DNA of 64,000 nucleotides from CBDFNC01 sp965249895 (GCA_965249895.1 CBDFNC010000005.1:1302001-1366000); one strand, 5' to 3'. Counted from the stretch's first letter, positions 1-9,280 are shown. Notes: a model not told the origin generated them from the letters alone. Program-made: numbers and translations.

Positions 1-912
1 CGCATCCAGGATCAGCGGCGCCTTGGTTTCACTGGCTGCCATCAGGCCATCCGCCAGCACCAGGCGTCCTTCTGCGTCAGAATTCAACACCTCGACAGTA
101 AGTCCATTTTTATAGGTAATAATATCGCCAAGCTTATAAGCACTGCCACTGATCAGGTTTTCTGCGCAGCACAGGAAAAGCTTCACCCGCTTATTCAGGC
201 CGCGTGAAATAGCCAAACCCAGGCCTCCTGTGACCATAGCCGCGCCGCCCATATCGCTTTTCATTATTGCCATGCCGTCTGACGGTTTAATACTGTAGCC
301 GCCGGAATCGAACGTGATGCCTTTGCCCACCAAAGCCGCAGCCACCGGAGCATCCGGATCGCCTGACGGGTTATAGTCCAGTTTCAGTAACGCACCAGGA
401 CGATCGGGACTACCCTTGCCCACGTTATAAATGCCCATGTAACCCAGGGACTTTAGCTCTTCTCCGGTGACGATACGGTAGGTCACTGCATCTGGAGCTA
501 GATCGGTAATATATTTCGCCGCATCGAGGGCAAGTTGAGAAGGCCCCAAGTCTTCGGGGGTTCTATTAGTAATATCTCTGACAAACTCACTGGCAAGCTT
601 TCTGGCCGATAGCTCTTCCTGCTCTGCCTCGGAAACATCACCCCAATCAAGCGTACAACCTGTCTTCGCCGAATAGAAACCCTGGGCAAAGGCCCAGCGT
701 AATTCTATATCCCAGAGTTCACCCGACAGAGCCACTGTTGGGATCCCCATGGTATCCAGCTTCCTTGCCGCCTTTTGAACATTTCTCACCGCATCTTTGT
801 TATCACTAAGGTGAATGGTGGCTTGTGAACCTGCAAAACTCAGCAGCGCTCCTTCTCCCCAGTGGGTTTCGGCTGCAGAATGAGAAATTGAAACTGACAA
901 GGCTTGGGTCAT
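1..912 (-). CDS. pepB: Peptidase B-like leucyl aminopeptidase (M17), 3' end cut by the window edge
   Basis: The gene reads in from an ATG at 912 and stays open to base 1, giving 304 residues of an aminopeptidase. It carries the M17 metal and active-site segments KGITFDSGGYSIKP, SDMGGAAMV and NSDAEGRLVLADG, so it should be a two-metal cytosolic enzyme removing N-terminal residues from peptides. The N-terminal domain is short, as in PepB rather than PepA. In E. coli pepB lies directly after iscX in the isc transcription unit, and here it also follows iscX, after 77 bases. The C-terminus lies outside the window. Identity as PepB rather than another M17 member rests on this context and the short N-terminus. 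Confidence 0.88.
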   Translation of the reverse strand, partial: MTQALSVSISHSAAETHWGEGALLSFAGSQATIHLSDNKDAVRNVQKAARKLDTMGIPTVALSGELWDIELRWAFAQGFYSAKTGCTLDWGDVSEAEQEELSARKLASEFVRDITNRTPEDLGPSQLALDAAKYITDLAPDAVTYRIVTGEELKSLGYMGIYNVGKGSPDRPGALLKLDYNPSGDPDAPVAAALVGKGITFDSGGYSIKPSDGMAIMKSDMGGAAMVTGGLGLAISRGLNKRVKLFLCCAENLISGSAYKLGDIITYKNGLTVEVLNSDAEGRLVLADGLMAASETKAPLILDA

Positions 913-989
913 AAGTACCTCAATATACGAAGAAATAGACAAGGACCATAGCCCTGCATGGGAGACAAAGCAACTCAAATTAAATGCAG

Positions 990-1190
990 CTAATCCATCT
1001 CATCCATCCAGGCCAGAATGATAGCCTCCAGGATCCGTTCGTTGGATTCCTGTGGATCATCATCAAACGAATCCAGCGCACATATCCAGCTGTGTAAATC
1101 GGTAAAACGCACATTTTTCGGATCCGTATCCGGGTACAACTCCATCAGATCTAGTGCAATATCCAACGAATCTGTCCACTTTAAGCTCAT
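990..1190 (-). CDS. iscX: IscX, small acidic Fe-S assembly protein
   Basis: A 66-residue acidic protein starting MSLKWTDSLDIALDLMELYP, with a DLHSWICAL core and a C-terminal WMDEMD. Both match the IscX (YfhJ) family in sequence and full length. IscX binds IscS and iron and modulates cluster assembly. It normally follows fdx directly. Here a regulator and a transporter gene lie between fdx and iscX, so it may have lost its place in the isc transcript. pepB follows on the same strand. Confidence 0.93.
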   Translation of the reverse strand: MSLKWTDSLDIALDLMELYPDTDPKNVRFTDLHSWICALDSFDDDPQESNERILEAIILAWMDEMD

Positions 1191-1243
1191 TACTCTCTCC
1201 TGATCACATTAAGGCTTACCACCCAAGTATAGGTTTGTTCGCT

Positions 1244-2656
1244 TCAGGCTTTAACCTTCAGCTGCTGCTCCGCCAGCTGGCATAATCGCCGCAGTTGTCT
1301 TTTAATTTCTTCGGACAAAGGCCAGCCGGCATTAATTCGAAAGTAGTCCTGATACAGTCCCAAGCTGGTGAATATTTCACCGGGCCGAATATAGATACCT
1401 TCCGCCGCCGCCTGCTGAGTTAACAGCGAGGCATTAAGCCCGGATAACTGGCCCCATAACACTACCCCGCCACCGGGTGTCGAAATTCTCGCGTTGCTTG
1501 GTAAATGACGGCTGAGAAATTCGCGATAATCCTGAACCTGTCGACCAAGATTAAACCGCAGCTTGCGAGTATGGCGGAGATACTGCCCGCTACCGATAAA
1601 CTCCAGCAATGCATACTGGATTGGTTGATTCAGCCCTAAGGTTTGCACTTGCCTTTGCTGCAGGTAGTTTTGATAAAACCGTCCGGGTAAACACCAGCCA
1701 GCACGGTACCCCGGCGACAATGATTTGGATATGGAGCCACACCAAAGCACATTTCCACTCTGATCCCAATGCTTAACCGGCAAAGGCAGATCTCCCCTGT
1801 GCTGTAACTCCAGATAGATATCATCCTCAATCAAAGGGACCTGGTATTGTTCGGCCATGTTCGCCAGCCGCTGTTTTTGTAATACAGACAGGGATATGCC
1901 GGTGGGGTTCTGGTGATTGGCTGTGAGTAAGCAAGCTTTGATGGTTCTTAGCTGCATATGCTTTTCCAACTGCTCAAGATCCAGCCCATCATGACAACAT
2001 GGGATTTCCAGCACCTTACGTCCCATATTGCTAAGCAGCTGCAACAAGCCGCTAAAACAGGGAGAGCTAATCGCGATGGTATCACCTCTGCTTGATACCA
2101 CCTCAAGGGCCGTACGTACCGCATCCAGGCAACCATTGGTCATGATTAACTGGTCCGCCGGAAAACTAAAACCCTGCTGATGAAAATGCCCGCAGAGCGC
2201 CTGCCTTAACGGCGCAATACCAGCGCAACTGCCGTAGCGGTGAAATTGATGGCCATAAATGCGATTAGCACGGCTCAGGCTTCGCTGGAGCAATTCCACC
2301 GGTAATAGCTCGGGAGACAAGTGAGCTATGGCCAAAGGTTGAAAATCCTGATGTTCCTCCGGGACCGAAATTGTATGGATAACCGGAGCGAGCCGACTAA
2401 CCCGACTGTTAAAGCGGGCCAAAGGTACAGTGTCAAACTGACTGATGGGTTGGCTTACATAAAAGCCGGACTGAGGTTTGGCCACTAACATCCCCTGCTC
2501 TTCCAAAGCGTGGTAACACTTTAACGCCGTGGTAATACTCACCGCCTGTTGACTGGCAAATTGGCGAACCGAAGGCATGCGCTGGCCCAGTTTAAGGCGC
2601 TGCTCCTGAATATCATCCACTACCTTTTCTGCCAATTGTCGATACCTGGCGGTCAT
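1244..2656 (-). CDS. MocR-type regulator (GntR winged helix fused to class I aminotransferase)
   Basis: A 470-residue protein when started at the ATG at 2656 (MTARYRQLAEKVVDDIQEQR). Upstream in-frame codons encode low-complexity, non-conserved sequence, so the longer form is unlikely. Residues about 1-75 form a GntR winged helix (RMPSVRQFASQQAVSITTALKCYH). The rest is a fold-type I aminotransferase domain with NHQNPTG and a PLP lysine in SISKSLSPGYRAGW. Such proteins are PLP-sensing transcription factors, usually acting on a divergent neighbour. Here the divergent gene, 91 bases away, is an EamA permease, a common pairing, so it probably controls that transporter. The effector is unknown. Confidence 0.88.
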   Translation of the reverse strand: MTARYRQLAEKVVDDIQEQRLKLGQRMPSVRQFASQQAVSITTALKCYHALEEQGMLVAKPQSGFYVSQPISQFDTVPLARFNSRVSRLAPVIHTISVPEEHQDFQPLAIAHLSPELLPVELLQRSLSRANRIYGHQFHRYGSCAGIAPLRQALCGHFHQQGFSFPADQLIMTNGCLDAVRTALEVVSSRGDTIAISSPCFSGLLQLLSNMGRKVLEIPCCHDGLDLEQLEKHMQLRTIKACLLTANHQNPTGISLSVLQKQRLANMAEQYQVPLIEDDIYLELQHRGDLPLPVKHWDQSGNVLWCGSISKSLSPGYRAGWCLPGRFYQNYLQQRQVQTLGLNQPIQYALLEFIGSGQYLRHTRKLRFNLGRQVQDYREFLSRHLPSNARISTPGGGVVLWGQLSGLNASLLTQQAAAEGIYIRPGEIFTSLGLYQDYFRINAGWPLSEEIKRQLRRLCQLAEQQLKVKA

Positions 2657-2747
2657 AATTGTACTCTTTTTTTTATATTTTTTGTATCTGTTCCAGATTA
2701 TCAGCTTTGTCATACTGAGTTCAATCAAACTGGTGCAGAGAAATAAA

Positions 2748-3656
2748 ATGAAACTCAGGGATTTATTAATAGCCTTATGCATTATGACCGTATGGGGATT
2801 TAATTTTTCCGTTATTAAACTGGGGGTTGATAGTATCGACCCCTTGTTGTTAGCTGGTATGCGGTTCTTATTGTGCGCCCTGCCCGCGGTTTTCTTTATT
2901 CCCAAACCAGACACACATTTTCGCTATGTCATAGGTTACGGCTTGTTATTCGGAGTGGGGTTATGGGGTATGGTCAGCTTAGGGATCCAAGCTGGTATTT
3001 CTGCGGGGATGGCTTCCTTGCTGCTGCAGTTCAGCGTCTTTTTCACCATTTTTCTCAGTTACCTTTACCTCGGCGAGCGATTAACCGCAGCCAAGCTGTT
3101 GGGATTTGCCATTGCATTAGGAGGATTGGCTTTGACCATGCTGGTCACAGACGGCTCTGTTACCCTATTAGGTGCTTTACTGGTATTACTCGCTGCGGTG
3201 GCCTGGAGTGTGGCCAATATTGTCGTCAAGCGAGCCGCTGTCACCCGGGTATTCGCTTTTTTAGTCTGGTCCAGTTTATTCTCCCCTTTGCCTCTGTTTG
3301 GCCTGAGTTATTTAATGGGAGGTAACGCTGTCTTTATCCACTTTGCCCGGGAGATAGACGGGGCTGCGGTGTTTTCTATTTTATTCCAGGCGTATCCCAC
3401 TACTTTATTGGGCTACTGGGTTTGGAATAACCTGGTGAATAAATACCCGGTATCCAGCGTAGCCCCCCTGACCTTGCTGGTGCCAATTTTTGGCTTATTG
3501 GGCTCATTTTTGGTGTTCGGTGAAATCATCAGCCTGGAAAAAGTGCTGGCCAGTGGTTTGATAATCTCCGGACTGGCTGTTGGGCTTTACGGCCAGCCAC
3601 TAATCAATTGGTTGAACAACTTGTCGCACAAAAACAAAAAGGCCAATCAAGTTTGA
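2748..3656 (+). CDS. EamA/DMT-family inner-membrane transporter
   Basis: A 302-residue, strongly hydrophobic protein with about ten predicted membrane segments in two repeats, typical of EamA drug/metabolite transporters (WGFNFSVIKLGVDSIDPLLL near the N-terminus, GERLTAAKLLGFAIALGG closing the first repeat, FGEIISLEKVLASGLIISG closing the second). The ATG at 2748 is preferred over an in-frame upstream ATG because family N-termini begin here. It is divergent from the MocR regulator and ends in a terminator hairpin that overlaps its stop codon. Such proteins often export amino acids or metabolites. The substrate cannot be read from the sequence. Confidence 0.88.
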   Translation: MKLRDLLIALCIMTVWGFNFSVIKLGVDSIDPLLLAGMRFLLCALPAVFFIPKPDTHFRYVIGYGLLFGVGLWGMVSLGIQAGISAGMASLLLQFSVFFTIFLSYLYLGERLTAAKLLGFAIALGGLALTMLVTDGSVTLLGALLVLLAAVAWSVANIVVKRAAVTRVFAFLVWSSLFSPLPLFGLSYLMGGNAVFIHFAREIDGAAVFSILFQAYPTTLLGYWVWNNLVNKYPVSSVAPLTLLVPIFGLLGSFLVFGEIISLEKVLASGLIISGLAVGLYGQPLINWLNNLSHKNKKANQV

Positions 3657-3662
3657 TTGGCC
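3641..3662 (+). terminator. Terminator hairpin at the 3' end of the EamA gene
   Basis: A near-perfect inverted repeat, GGCCAATCAA then TTGATTGGCC with a 2-4 base loop, spans the stop codon of the transporter gene. It is preceded by an A-rich run and followed by a T/C-rich stretch. The A run on one side and the pyrimidine run on the other suggest it could also work toward the converging fdx side, about 60 bases away. Confidence 0.6.
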
Positions 3663-3723
3663 TCTAGCTTCTTTCCCCTAGGGTCAAATCATTGACCACT
3701 GGGGTTACAGACTAAAACTGGGA

Positions 3724-4062
3724 TTAGTGACTTTCCGATACGATATTCACAGTGTATTTAGGGATCTCTACCACCAGGTCCTCATCTTCCAGTCTCGCCT
3801 GACAACCCAGGCGGGACTCAGGCTCCAGCCCCCATGCCTTGTCCAGCATATCATCTTCCAGCTCATCGCTTTCTTCCAGAGAATCAAAACCCTCTCGGAC
3901 AATCACATGACAGGTAGTACACGCACAGGACTTTTCACAGGCGTGCTCTATGCCGATACCGTTTCTCAGCGCGACATCCAGCACAGTGTCCCCTTTTGCC
4001 GCTTCGATGGCAGCACCTTCCGGACATAATTCTTCGTGAGGCAAAAATATTACTTTTGGCAT
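3724..4062 (-). CDS. fdx: Isc-type [2Fe-2S] ferredoxin
   Basis: A 112-residue adrenodoxin-type ferredoxin. The cluster-binding cysteines sit in HACEKSCACTTCHVIV, with the distal ligand in the RLGCQARL segment. It supplies electrons to IscS/IscU for cluster assembly. It is the last gene of the contiguous isc block, about 70 bases downstream of hscA. The usual next gene, iscX, is displaced by roughly 2.5 kb. Confidence 0.96.
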   Translation of the reverse strand: MPKVIFLPHEELCPEGAAIEAAKGDTVLDVALRNGIGIEHACEKSCACTTCHVIVREGFDSLEESDELEDDMLDKAWGLEPESRLGCQARLEDEDLVVEIPKYTVNIVSESH

Positions 4063-4132
4063 GGCTTTTCTCTTAAATCCTGCTTAAATTTCCAGCGCCC
4101 GACAAAGACTGTTTTTGTCGGGCCACTGTTCA

Positions 4133-5986
4133 TTAGACGTTATCGACAGATTGACCCTTCAGAGCCTTACGAATTGAAAGGTCCATTCTCTTTGCAGCAA
4201 AATCCTGGGTTTTCTTGTCCAGGGACTCGATTGCCGCTTTGATCTTCGCCATATCGTTCTGTTCGTTGGTCTCTCGCAAATGAGCGATAGCATCTTCGAT
4301 TCCCTGACGCTCTTGTGTCTCCAGCAATTCATCTCCGTCTTTTGCCAGGGCAACCATCAGGGGCTCCAGTACCCGCGCAGCTTCCACTCTCTGCTCTGCC
4401 AACATACGTGCTGCCATATCCTCTTTTGCATGAGTCATGGAGTCTTTCAGCATATTGGCGATTTCATTCTCACCTAAGCCGTAAGACGGTTTAACTTCGA
4501 TACTGGATTGCACGCCGGATGATTTTTCCATTGCTGTTACGCTAAGTAAACCATCGGCATCAACCTGGTAGGTAATGCGAATATGCGCAGCACCTGCCGC
4601 CATAGGTGGAATATCTGTCAACGTAAAGCGAGCCAGAGAACGACAAGAGTCCACCATCTCGCGCTCGCCCTGTAACACGTGTACCGCCATGGCGGTTTGA
4701 CCGTCTTTAAAAGTGGTAAACTCCTGCGCCTTGGCAACAGGGATGGTGGTATTACGCGGAATGATCTTTTCCACCAGGCCACCCATGGTCTCGATACCAA
4801 GGGATAATGGAATAACATCCAGCAGCAGCAGTTCAGAGTCCGGTTTATTACCCACCAGAATATCAGCCTGAATAGCCGCACCGATAGCTACCACTTTATC
4901 CGGATCAATACTGGTTAAAGGCTGTCTTTTAAAAAACTCACCAACCTTTTCACGCACCTGAGGAACCCGGGTAGACCCGCCGACCATCACCACATCATGG
5001 ATGTCATCGAAATCTATCCGGGCATCTTTTACCGCACGACGGCAAGCCATCAGGGTTTTTTTCACTAAAGGTGCAATAAGTTGCTCAAACGTGAGCTTAT
5101 CCAGTGTTCCGGACCAGTTGGCCTGTTCCAGGGAAATCTCGACATTTGATGAATCGCTTAACGTTTGCTTGGCAGCGCAGGCTTTTTGTTTTAGCTCTCG
5201 TAGTAATTCCGGTGATAACTCACCTTCCAGGCCAGCCTGCTGTTTGATCCAGTCCATTACCTTATGATCGAAGTCGTCACCACCTAAAGCAGAATCTCCG
5301 CCTGTAGCCATTACTTCAAATACGCCCTTATTCAGGCGTAAGATGGAAATGTCGAAGGTGCCGCCGCCCAAATCATAAACAGCAATGACCCCTTCCTGAC
5401 CCGAATCGAGCCCGTAGGCGATGGCTGCCGCCGTAGGCTCATTCAGCAAGCGTAAAACATGTAATCCTGCCAAACGAGCCGCATCTTTGGTGCCCTGCCT
5501 CTGGGCATCATCAAAATAAGCCGGCACAGTAATAACCACGCCATTTAGCTCATCTCCCAGAGTTTCCACAGCCCTGGCAGAAAGTGTTTTGAGTATCTCT
5601 GCAGATGATTGGACGGGATTGACAGAACCTGCCCGAGTTTCAATTTGAACAGAGCCGGATTCGTGAGAGGAAAACTGATATGGATATAACGCCGAATCCA
5701 ATTCAGCGACGGACTTGCCCATCAGGCGCTTGACGGAGACTAAGGTATTCAGCGGATCGGTCACTGAAAAAGCGACTGCTTTATCACCCACCAGTATGTC
5801 ATTTTCACCATAGTGAACAACCGATGGCAATATATCTCTACCGTTTACATCTGGTAAGGTCTCGGCGACACCACTACGAACAGTGGCAACCAGGGAGTTA
5901 GTGGTGCCAAGATCAATACCAACAGCCAATTTCTTTTCATGGGGTACAGCACTCTGTCCCGGCTCAGCAATCTGAAGTAATGCCAT
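4133..5986 (-). CDS. hscA: HscA, Hsp70-type chaperone for Fe-S cluster transfer
   Basis: A 617-residue Hsp70 of HscA length. The ATPase domain begins with GIDLGTTNSLVATVRSG, contains DLGGGTFDISIL and GGDDFDHKVMDW, and is followed by the substrate-binding domain (IPRNTTIPVAKAQEFTTFKD). HscA binds the LPPVK peptide of IscU, which is present in the neighbouring iscU, and drives cluster release together with HscB. It lies 9 bases downstream of hscB in the isc operon. Confidence 0.97.
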   Translation of the reverse strand: MALLQIAEPGQSAVPHEKKLAVGIDLGTTNSLVATVRSGVAETLPDVNGRDILPSVVHYGENDILVGDKAVAFSVTDPLNTLVSVKRLMGKSVAELDSALYPYQFSSHESGSVQIETRAGSVNPVQSSAEILKTLSARAVETLGDELNGVVITVPAYFDDAQRQGTKDAARLAGLHVLRLLNEPTAAAIAYGLDSGQEGVIAVYDLGGGTFDISILRLNKGVFEVMATGGDSALGGDDFDHKVMDWIKQQAGLEGELSPELLRELKQKACAAKQTLSDSSNVEISLEQANWSGTLDKLTFEQLIAPLVKKTLMACRRAVKDARIDFDDIHDVVMVGGSTRVPQVREKVGEFFKRQPLTSIDPDKVVAIGAAIQADILVGNKPDSELLLLDVIPLSLGIETMGGLVEKIIPRNTTIPVAKAQEFTTFKDGQTAMAVHVLQGEREMVDSCRSLARFTLTDIPPMAAGAAHIRITYQVDADGLLSVTAMEKSSGVQSSIEVKPSYGLGENEIANMLKDSMTHAKEDMAARMLAEQRVEAARVLEPLMVALAKDGDELLETQERQGIEDAIAHLRETNEQNDMAKIKAAIESLDKKTQDFAAKRMDLSIRKALKGQSVDNV

Positions 5987-5995
5987 GTGTAATTC

Positions 5996-6511
5996 TTATT
6001 CCAGGAGGGATTCTTCCAAGCACTCCAGCTCATCCTGAAGCTTGGCCATAAATTTTAACTTTCTCACCAGGTCTGCAGCATCTTCGAAGGCCTGTGATTC
6101 CAGCGCTCTCACCATCTGCGATTCAAGGGCCTGGTATTCGCGTTTGATTTCTGCCTCGAAACCCACAATTTCCGTTTCAGGATCGGCGTTCTCACCAATC
6201 TCTTCGACGCGTTCCCGCCATTCCATTTGCTGCATCAGGAAGATAGGGTCTCGAAGGGTTTTTTGTTCGGCGCGAATATCCACTCCCGCAAGGGAAAGCA
6301 TGTATTCGGCTCGCGGAATGGTAAATTTAAGCGTTTGGAAGGCATCGTTGATCTCTGATGCTTTCTGCAGTGCCAATAAGCGGTCACGCTCACTGGCATT
6401 GGCAAACTTATCCGGATGGAACTGCTTTTGCAGTTCCCTGTAGGTATTGGATAAAGCAGCAAGCTCTAGATTAAAGGACACAGGCAGACCAAACAACTCA
6501 AAGTAATTCAA
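5996..6511 (-). CDS. hscB: HscB, J-domain co-chaperone of HscA
   Basis: A 171-residue protein with an N-terminal J domain (the invariant HPD is in QKQFHPDKFAN, near residue 33) and a C-terminal helical IscU-binding domain. It delivers IscU to HscA and stimulates its ATPase. It sits between iscA and hscA with short spacers, as in the canonical isc operon. Confidence 0.96.
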   Translation of the reverse strand: MNYFELFGLPVSFNLELAALSNTYRELQKQFHPDKFANASERDRLLALQKASEINDAFQTLKFTIPRAEYMLSLAGVDIRAEQKTLRDPIFLMQQMEWRERVEEIGENADPETEIVGFEAEIKREYQALESQMVRALESQAFEDAADLVRKLKFMAKLQDELECLEESLLE

Positions 6512-6522
6512 TTTGCCTATCC

Positions 6523-6846
6523 TTAAACGTTAAAGCTTTCGCCGCAACCACACTCACCATCGACATTGGGATTGTTAAACTCGAAACCTTCATTCAGGCC
6601 TTCTTTAACAAAATCAAGCTCGGTACCATCCAAATAAACCAGACTTTTGGTATCAACAATGACCTTTACGCCACTGTACTCAAAAACCTCGTCATCTTCG
6701 TTAAGTTCATCAACGAACTCAAGCACGTAAGCAAGGCCGGAGCAGCCGGAAGTCTTCACTCCCAGGCGTAACCCGACCCCTGTTCCCCGGTTATCGAGAA
6801 ATGTTCTGACCCTGTTAGCGGCAGAGTCAGTCATGGTAATCGCCAT
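6523..6846 (-). CDS. iscA: IscA, A-type Fe-S carrier
   Basis: A 107-residue A-type carrier with the three conserved cysteines in TSGCSGLAYVLEF and the C-terminal CGCGESF. Length and sequence match IscA rather than ErpA or SufA. It carries iron or nascent clusters to targets. It lies between iscU (12 bases upstream) and hscB (11 bases downstream) in a tightly packed operon. Confidence 0.96.
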   Translation of the reverse strand: MAITMTDSAANRVRTFLDNRGTGVGLRLGVKTSGCSGLAYVLEFVDELNEDDEVFEYSGVKVIVDTKSLVYLDGTELDFVKEGLNEGFEFNNPNVDGECGCGESFNV

Positions 6847-6858
6847 TAGCTGCTCCGA

Positions 6859-7242
6859 TTAATCAGAATGCTTCTTTTTGTAATCCGCGATAGCGGCTTG
6901 AATCGCATCTTCAGCCAGGATTGAGCAGTGGATTTTTACCGGAGGTAGTGCAAGCTCTTCGGCTATCGCAGTGTTTTTAATCGCACCCGCTTCTTCCAGA
7001 GATTTACCTTTTACCCACTCGGTGATCAGAGAGCTAGATGCAATCGCGCTACCGCATCCATAAGTCTTGAACTTGGCATCTTCAATAACACCATTGTCGT
7101 CGATCTTAAGTTGCAGTTTCATCACATCACCGCACGCAGGTGCGCCTACCATTCCCGTCGCTACGTTTGGATCATTCTTGTCAAATGAGCCGACGTTTCT
7201 CGGGTTCTCATAATGGTCTATTACTTTTTCGCTGTAAGCCAT
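6859..7242 (-). CDS. iscU: IscU, Fe-S scaffold protein
   Basis: A 127-residue scaffold with the three cluster cysteines in GAPACGDVMKLQL, TYGCGSAIASSS and KIHCSILAEDA, and the conserved aspartate after the first cysteine. The HscA recognition motif LPPVK precedes the third cysteine. Clusters form on it with sulfur from IscS and are passed on with HscA/HscB. It follows iscS by 36 bases. Confidence 0.97.
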   Translation of the reverse strand: MAYSEKVIDHYENPRNVGSFDKNDPNVATGMVGAPACGDVMKLQLKIDDNGVIEDAKFKTYGCGSAIASSSLITEWVKGKSLEEAGAIKNTAIAEELALPPVKIHCSILAEDAIQAAIADYKKKHSD

Positions 7243-7278
7243 AACTCTATTACTCCAATATTAAATTCCGCGGTGGGC

Positions 7279-8493
7279 TTAGTGATGTGCCCATTCAACC
7301 TTGTTAAGGTCGACACCTTCCTTGAACATATCCCATAACGGCGACATTTCGCGTAGGCGTCCTATATTCCTGCGGATTATTTCAACGGCATAATCGATTT
7401 CTGCTTCTGTAGTGAATCGACCTATGCTGAAACGAATAGAACTGTGAGCTAACTCGTCGTTACGCCCCAGCGCCCTTAATACATATGAAGGCTCCAGGCT
7501 GGCAGAAGTACATGCACTACCGGAGGATACAGCCAAATCTTTTAATGCCATGATTAAAGATTCGCCTTCAACAAAGTTAAAACTAACGTTCAGGTTACCT
7601 GCAACACGATGCTCCATAGAGCCGTTCAGGTATACCTCTTCCATGTCTTTCACACCATTCCAAAGACGGGTTCTTAGTGCCAGGATACGTTCGTTTTCCT
7701 GAGCCATTTCTTCCTTAGCAATACGAAACGCTTCGCCCATGGCCACAATCTGGTGAGTTGCCAGAGTGCCACTACGCATACCGCGTTCATGACCACCACC
7801 GTGCATTTGCGCTTCCAGACGGATCCTTGGTTTACGTCTTACATATAACGCACCAATACCTTTAGGGCCGTAAATCTTGTGCGCGGAGAAAGACATCAAG
7901 TCGACTTTCAGGTTTTTTAAATCAATGGCCACCTTGCCTGCGCTTTGAGCCGCGTCAACATGGAATAAGATTTTGTTTTCACGACATAATTCACCAATCG
8001 CTGCGATATCCTGGATAACACCGATTTCATTGTTTACATGCATGATGCTCACAAGAATAGTGTCTTCTCGCAGGTTTTCTTGGATCAGTTCCGGCGTGAT
8101 GATGCCATCTGTATTTGGCTCAAGGTAAGTCACTTCAAATCCATCGCGTTCGAGCTGGCGACAAGGGTCGAGCACGGCTTTATGTTCGGTTTTAGAGGTA
8201 ATGATGTGCTTACCTTTTTTACCGTAAAACTGAGCTGCACCTTTTATGGCCAGGTTATCAGATTCTGTGGCGCCTGAAGTAATGACGATTTCTCTTGGAT
8301 CCGCGTTGATTAGTTCAGCGACTTGATTACGAGCAATATCCACTGCTTCTTCGGCTTGCCAACCGAAGCGGTGAGAACGGGATGCTGGGTTACCAAAATT
8401 CCCATCCAGGGTTAGGCACTCCATCATCTTCTCTGCCACGCGAGGATCAACCGGAGTGGTTGCAGAATAATCGAGGTAAATTGGCAATTTCAT
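7279..8493 (-). CDS. iscS: IscS cysteine desulfurase
   Basis: A 404-residue PLP enzyme started at the ATG at 8493 (MKLPIYLDYSATTPVDPRVA). An in-frame ATG four codons upstream falls inside a good Shine-Dalgarno stretch (GGAGAAAAG) that serves the inner start. The PLP lysine is in SFSAHKIYGPKG, and the persulfide-forming cysteine is in SSGSACTSASLEPS. It takes sulfur from cysteine for Fe-S clusters, tRNA thiolation and thiamin. It is separated from iscR by 247 bases that hold a direct repeat. Confidence 0.97.
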   Translation of the reverse strand: MKLPIYLDYSATTPVDPRVAEKMMECLTLDGNFGNPASRSHRFGWQAEEAVDIARNQVAELINADPREIVITSGATESDNLAIKGAAQFYGKKGKHIITSKTEHKAVLDPCRQLERDGFEVTYLEPNTDGIITPELIQENLREDTILVSIMHVNNEIGVIQDIAAIGELCRENKILFHVDAAQSAGKVAIDLKNLKVDLMSFSAHKIYGPKGIGALYVRRKPRIRLEAQMHGGGHERGMRSGTLATHQIVAMGEAFRIAKEEMAQENERILALRTRLWNGVKDMEEVYLNGSMEHRVAGNLNVSFNFVEGESLIMALKDLAVSSGSACTSASLEPSYVLRALGRNDELAHSSIRFSIGRFTTEAEIDYAVEIIRRNIGRLREMSPLWDMFKEGVDLNKVEWAHH

Positions 8494-8535
8494 TCTTTTC
8501 TCCATGTTCGCGCCTAAGGCGCTGTGCTCACACTT

Positions 8536-8630
8536 GCTAAAGTTGCTTATTTTTAAACCAGCGCTTGACGCTATGCTTCAAAATCCAGCTAAAGTTGCTT
8601 GTTTTTAAACCAGCGCTTGACGCTATGCTT
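8536..8630. repeat. Two-copy 43-bp direct repeat between iscR and iscS
   Basis: Copies at 8536-8578 and 8588-8630 differ at a single base (TTGCTTAT versus TTGCTTGT) and start 52 bases apart. Each copy contains the small inverted repeat AGCG-CTTGA-CGCT. The repeat lies in what would be the iscR-iscS leader, where E. coli has the RyhB cleavage region. No function can be assigned from sequence alone. Confidence 0.8.
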
Positions 8631-8740
8631 TTATATGTTTTTAATTATTCTCGTCTATCACTTTAATGCAGACAAAGGCTAAAGTAATTGATCTGGTTAC
8701 GCTTGACGACAGACGTCTTACGCTTACCTCAAATAACCAA

Positions 8741-9241
8741 CTACAGCCTAAAACTAACTTCCAATGCGGTATGTTCGCCGTCACTATGCAGTAACGAGTT
8801 CTTCATTTTTTTGTCCTGGGCATTGGCAATTTGCTTAATTTCAGCGCTATTTACCAGCTCTCCCAGGGATATACCGTCTAAGAAGTCACTAATTCGGTCA
8901 CTGAGATCATGCCACAAAGAGTGAGTCAAACATTGCTCCCCTTCCTGGCATACACCGCTGCCCATACATTTACGAGCGTCAACCGACTCATTAACGGCAG
9001 CAATAATCATCCCAATGGAAATACTATCTTTCGTCTGACCCAGAAGATACCCGCCGCCTGGACCACGTACACTTTTCACCAGGCCTTGTTTACGCAGCTT
9101 TGCAAACAGCTGCTCCAGGTAGGAAAGAGATATTCCCTGGCGTTCTGAAATTTCAGCAAGAGGTACGGGACCTTTCTTGGTGTGCAGCGCTACGTCCAGC
9201 ATAGCTGTTACTGCGTATCTTCCTTTTGATGTCAGTTTCAT
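8741..9241 (-). CDS. iscR: IscR, Rrf2-family Fe-S sensing regulator
   Basis: A 166-residue Rrf2 regulator: winged helix at the N-terminus (MKLTSKGRYAVTAMLDVALH) and the cluster-binding cysteines in ARKCMGSGVCQEGEQCLTH, including the histidine used as fourth ligand in E. coli IscR. As holo-protein it represses the isc operon, and the apo form controls other promoters. Two type 1 IscR boxes lie just upstream, consistent with autoregulation. The C-terminal tail is slightly longer than in E. coli. Confidence 0.97.
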   Translation of the reverse strand: MKLTSKGRYAVTAMLDVALHTKKGPVPLAEISERQGISLSYLEQLFAKLRKQGLVKSVRGPGGGYLLGQTKDSISIGMIIAAVNESVDARKCMGSGVCQEGEQCLTHSLWHDLSDRISDFLDGISLGELVNSAEIKQIANAQDKKMKNSLLHSDGEHTALEVSFRL

Positions 9242-9280
9242 CGCACTTGTTCACTTTTAATGACCTGTGCGCATTATTAA

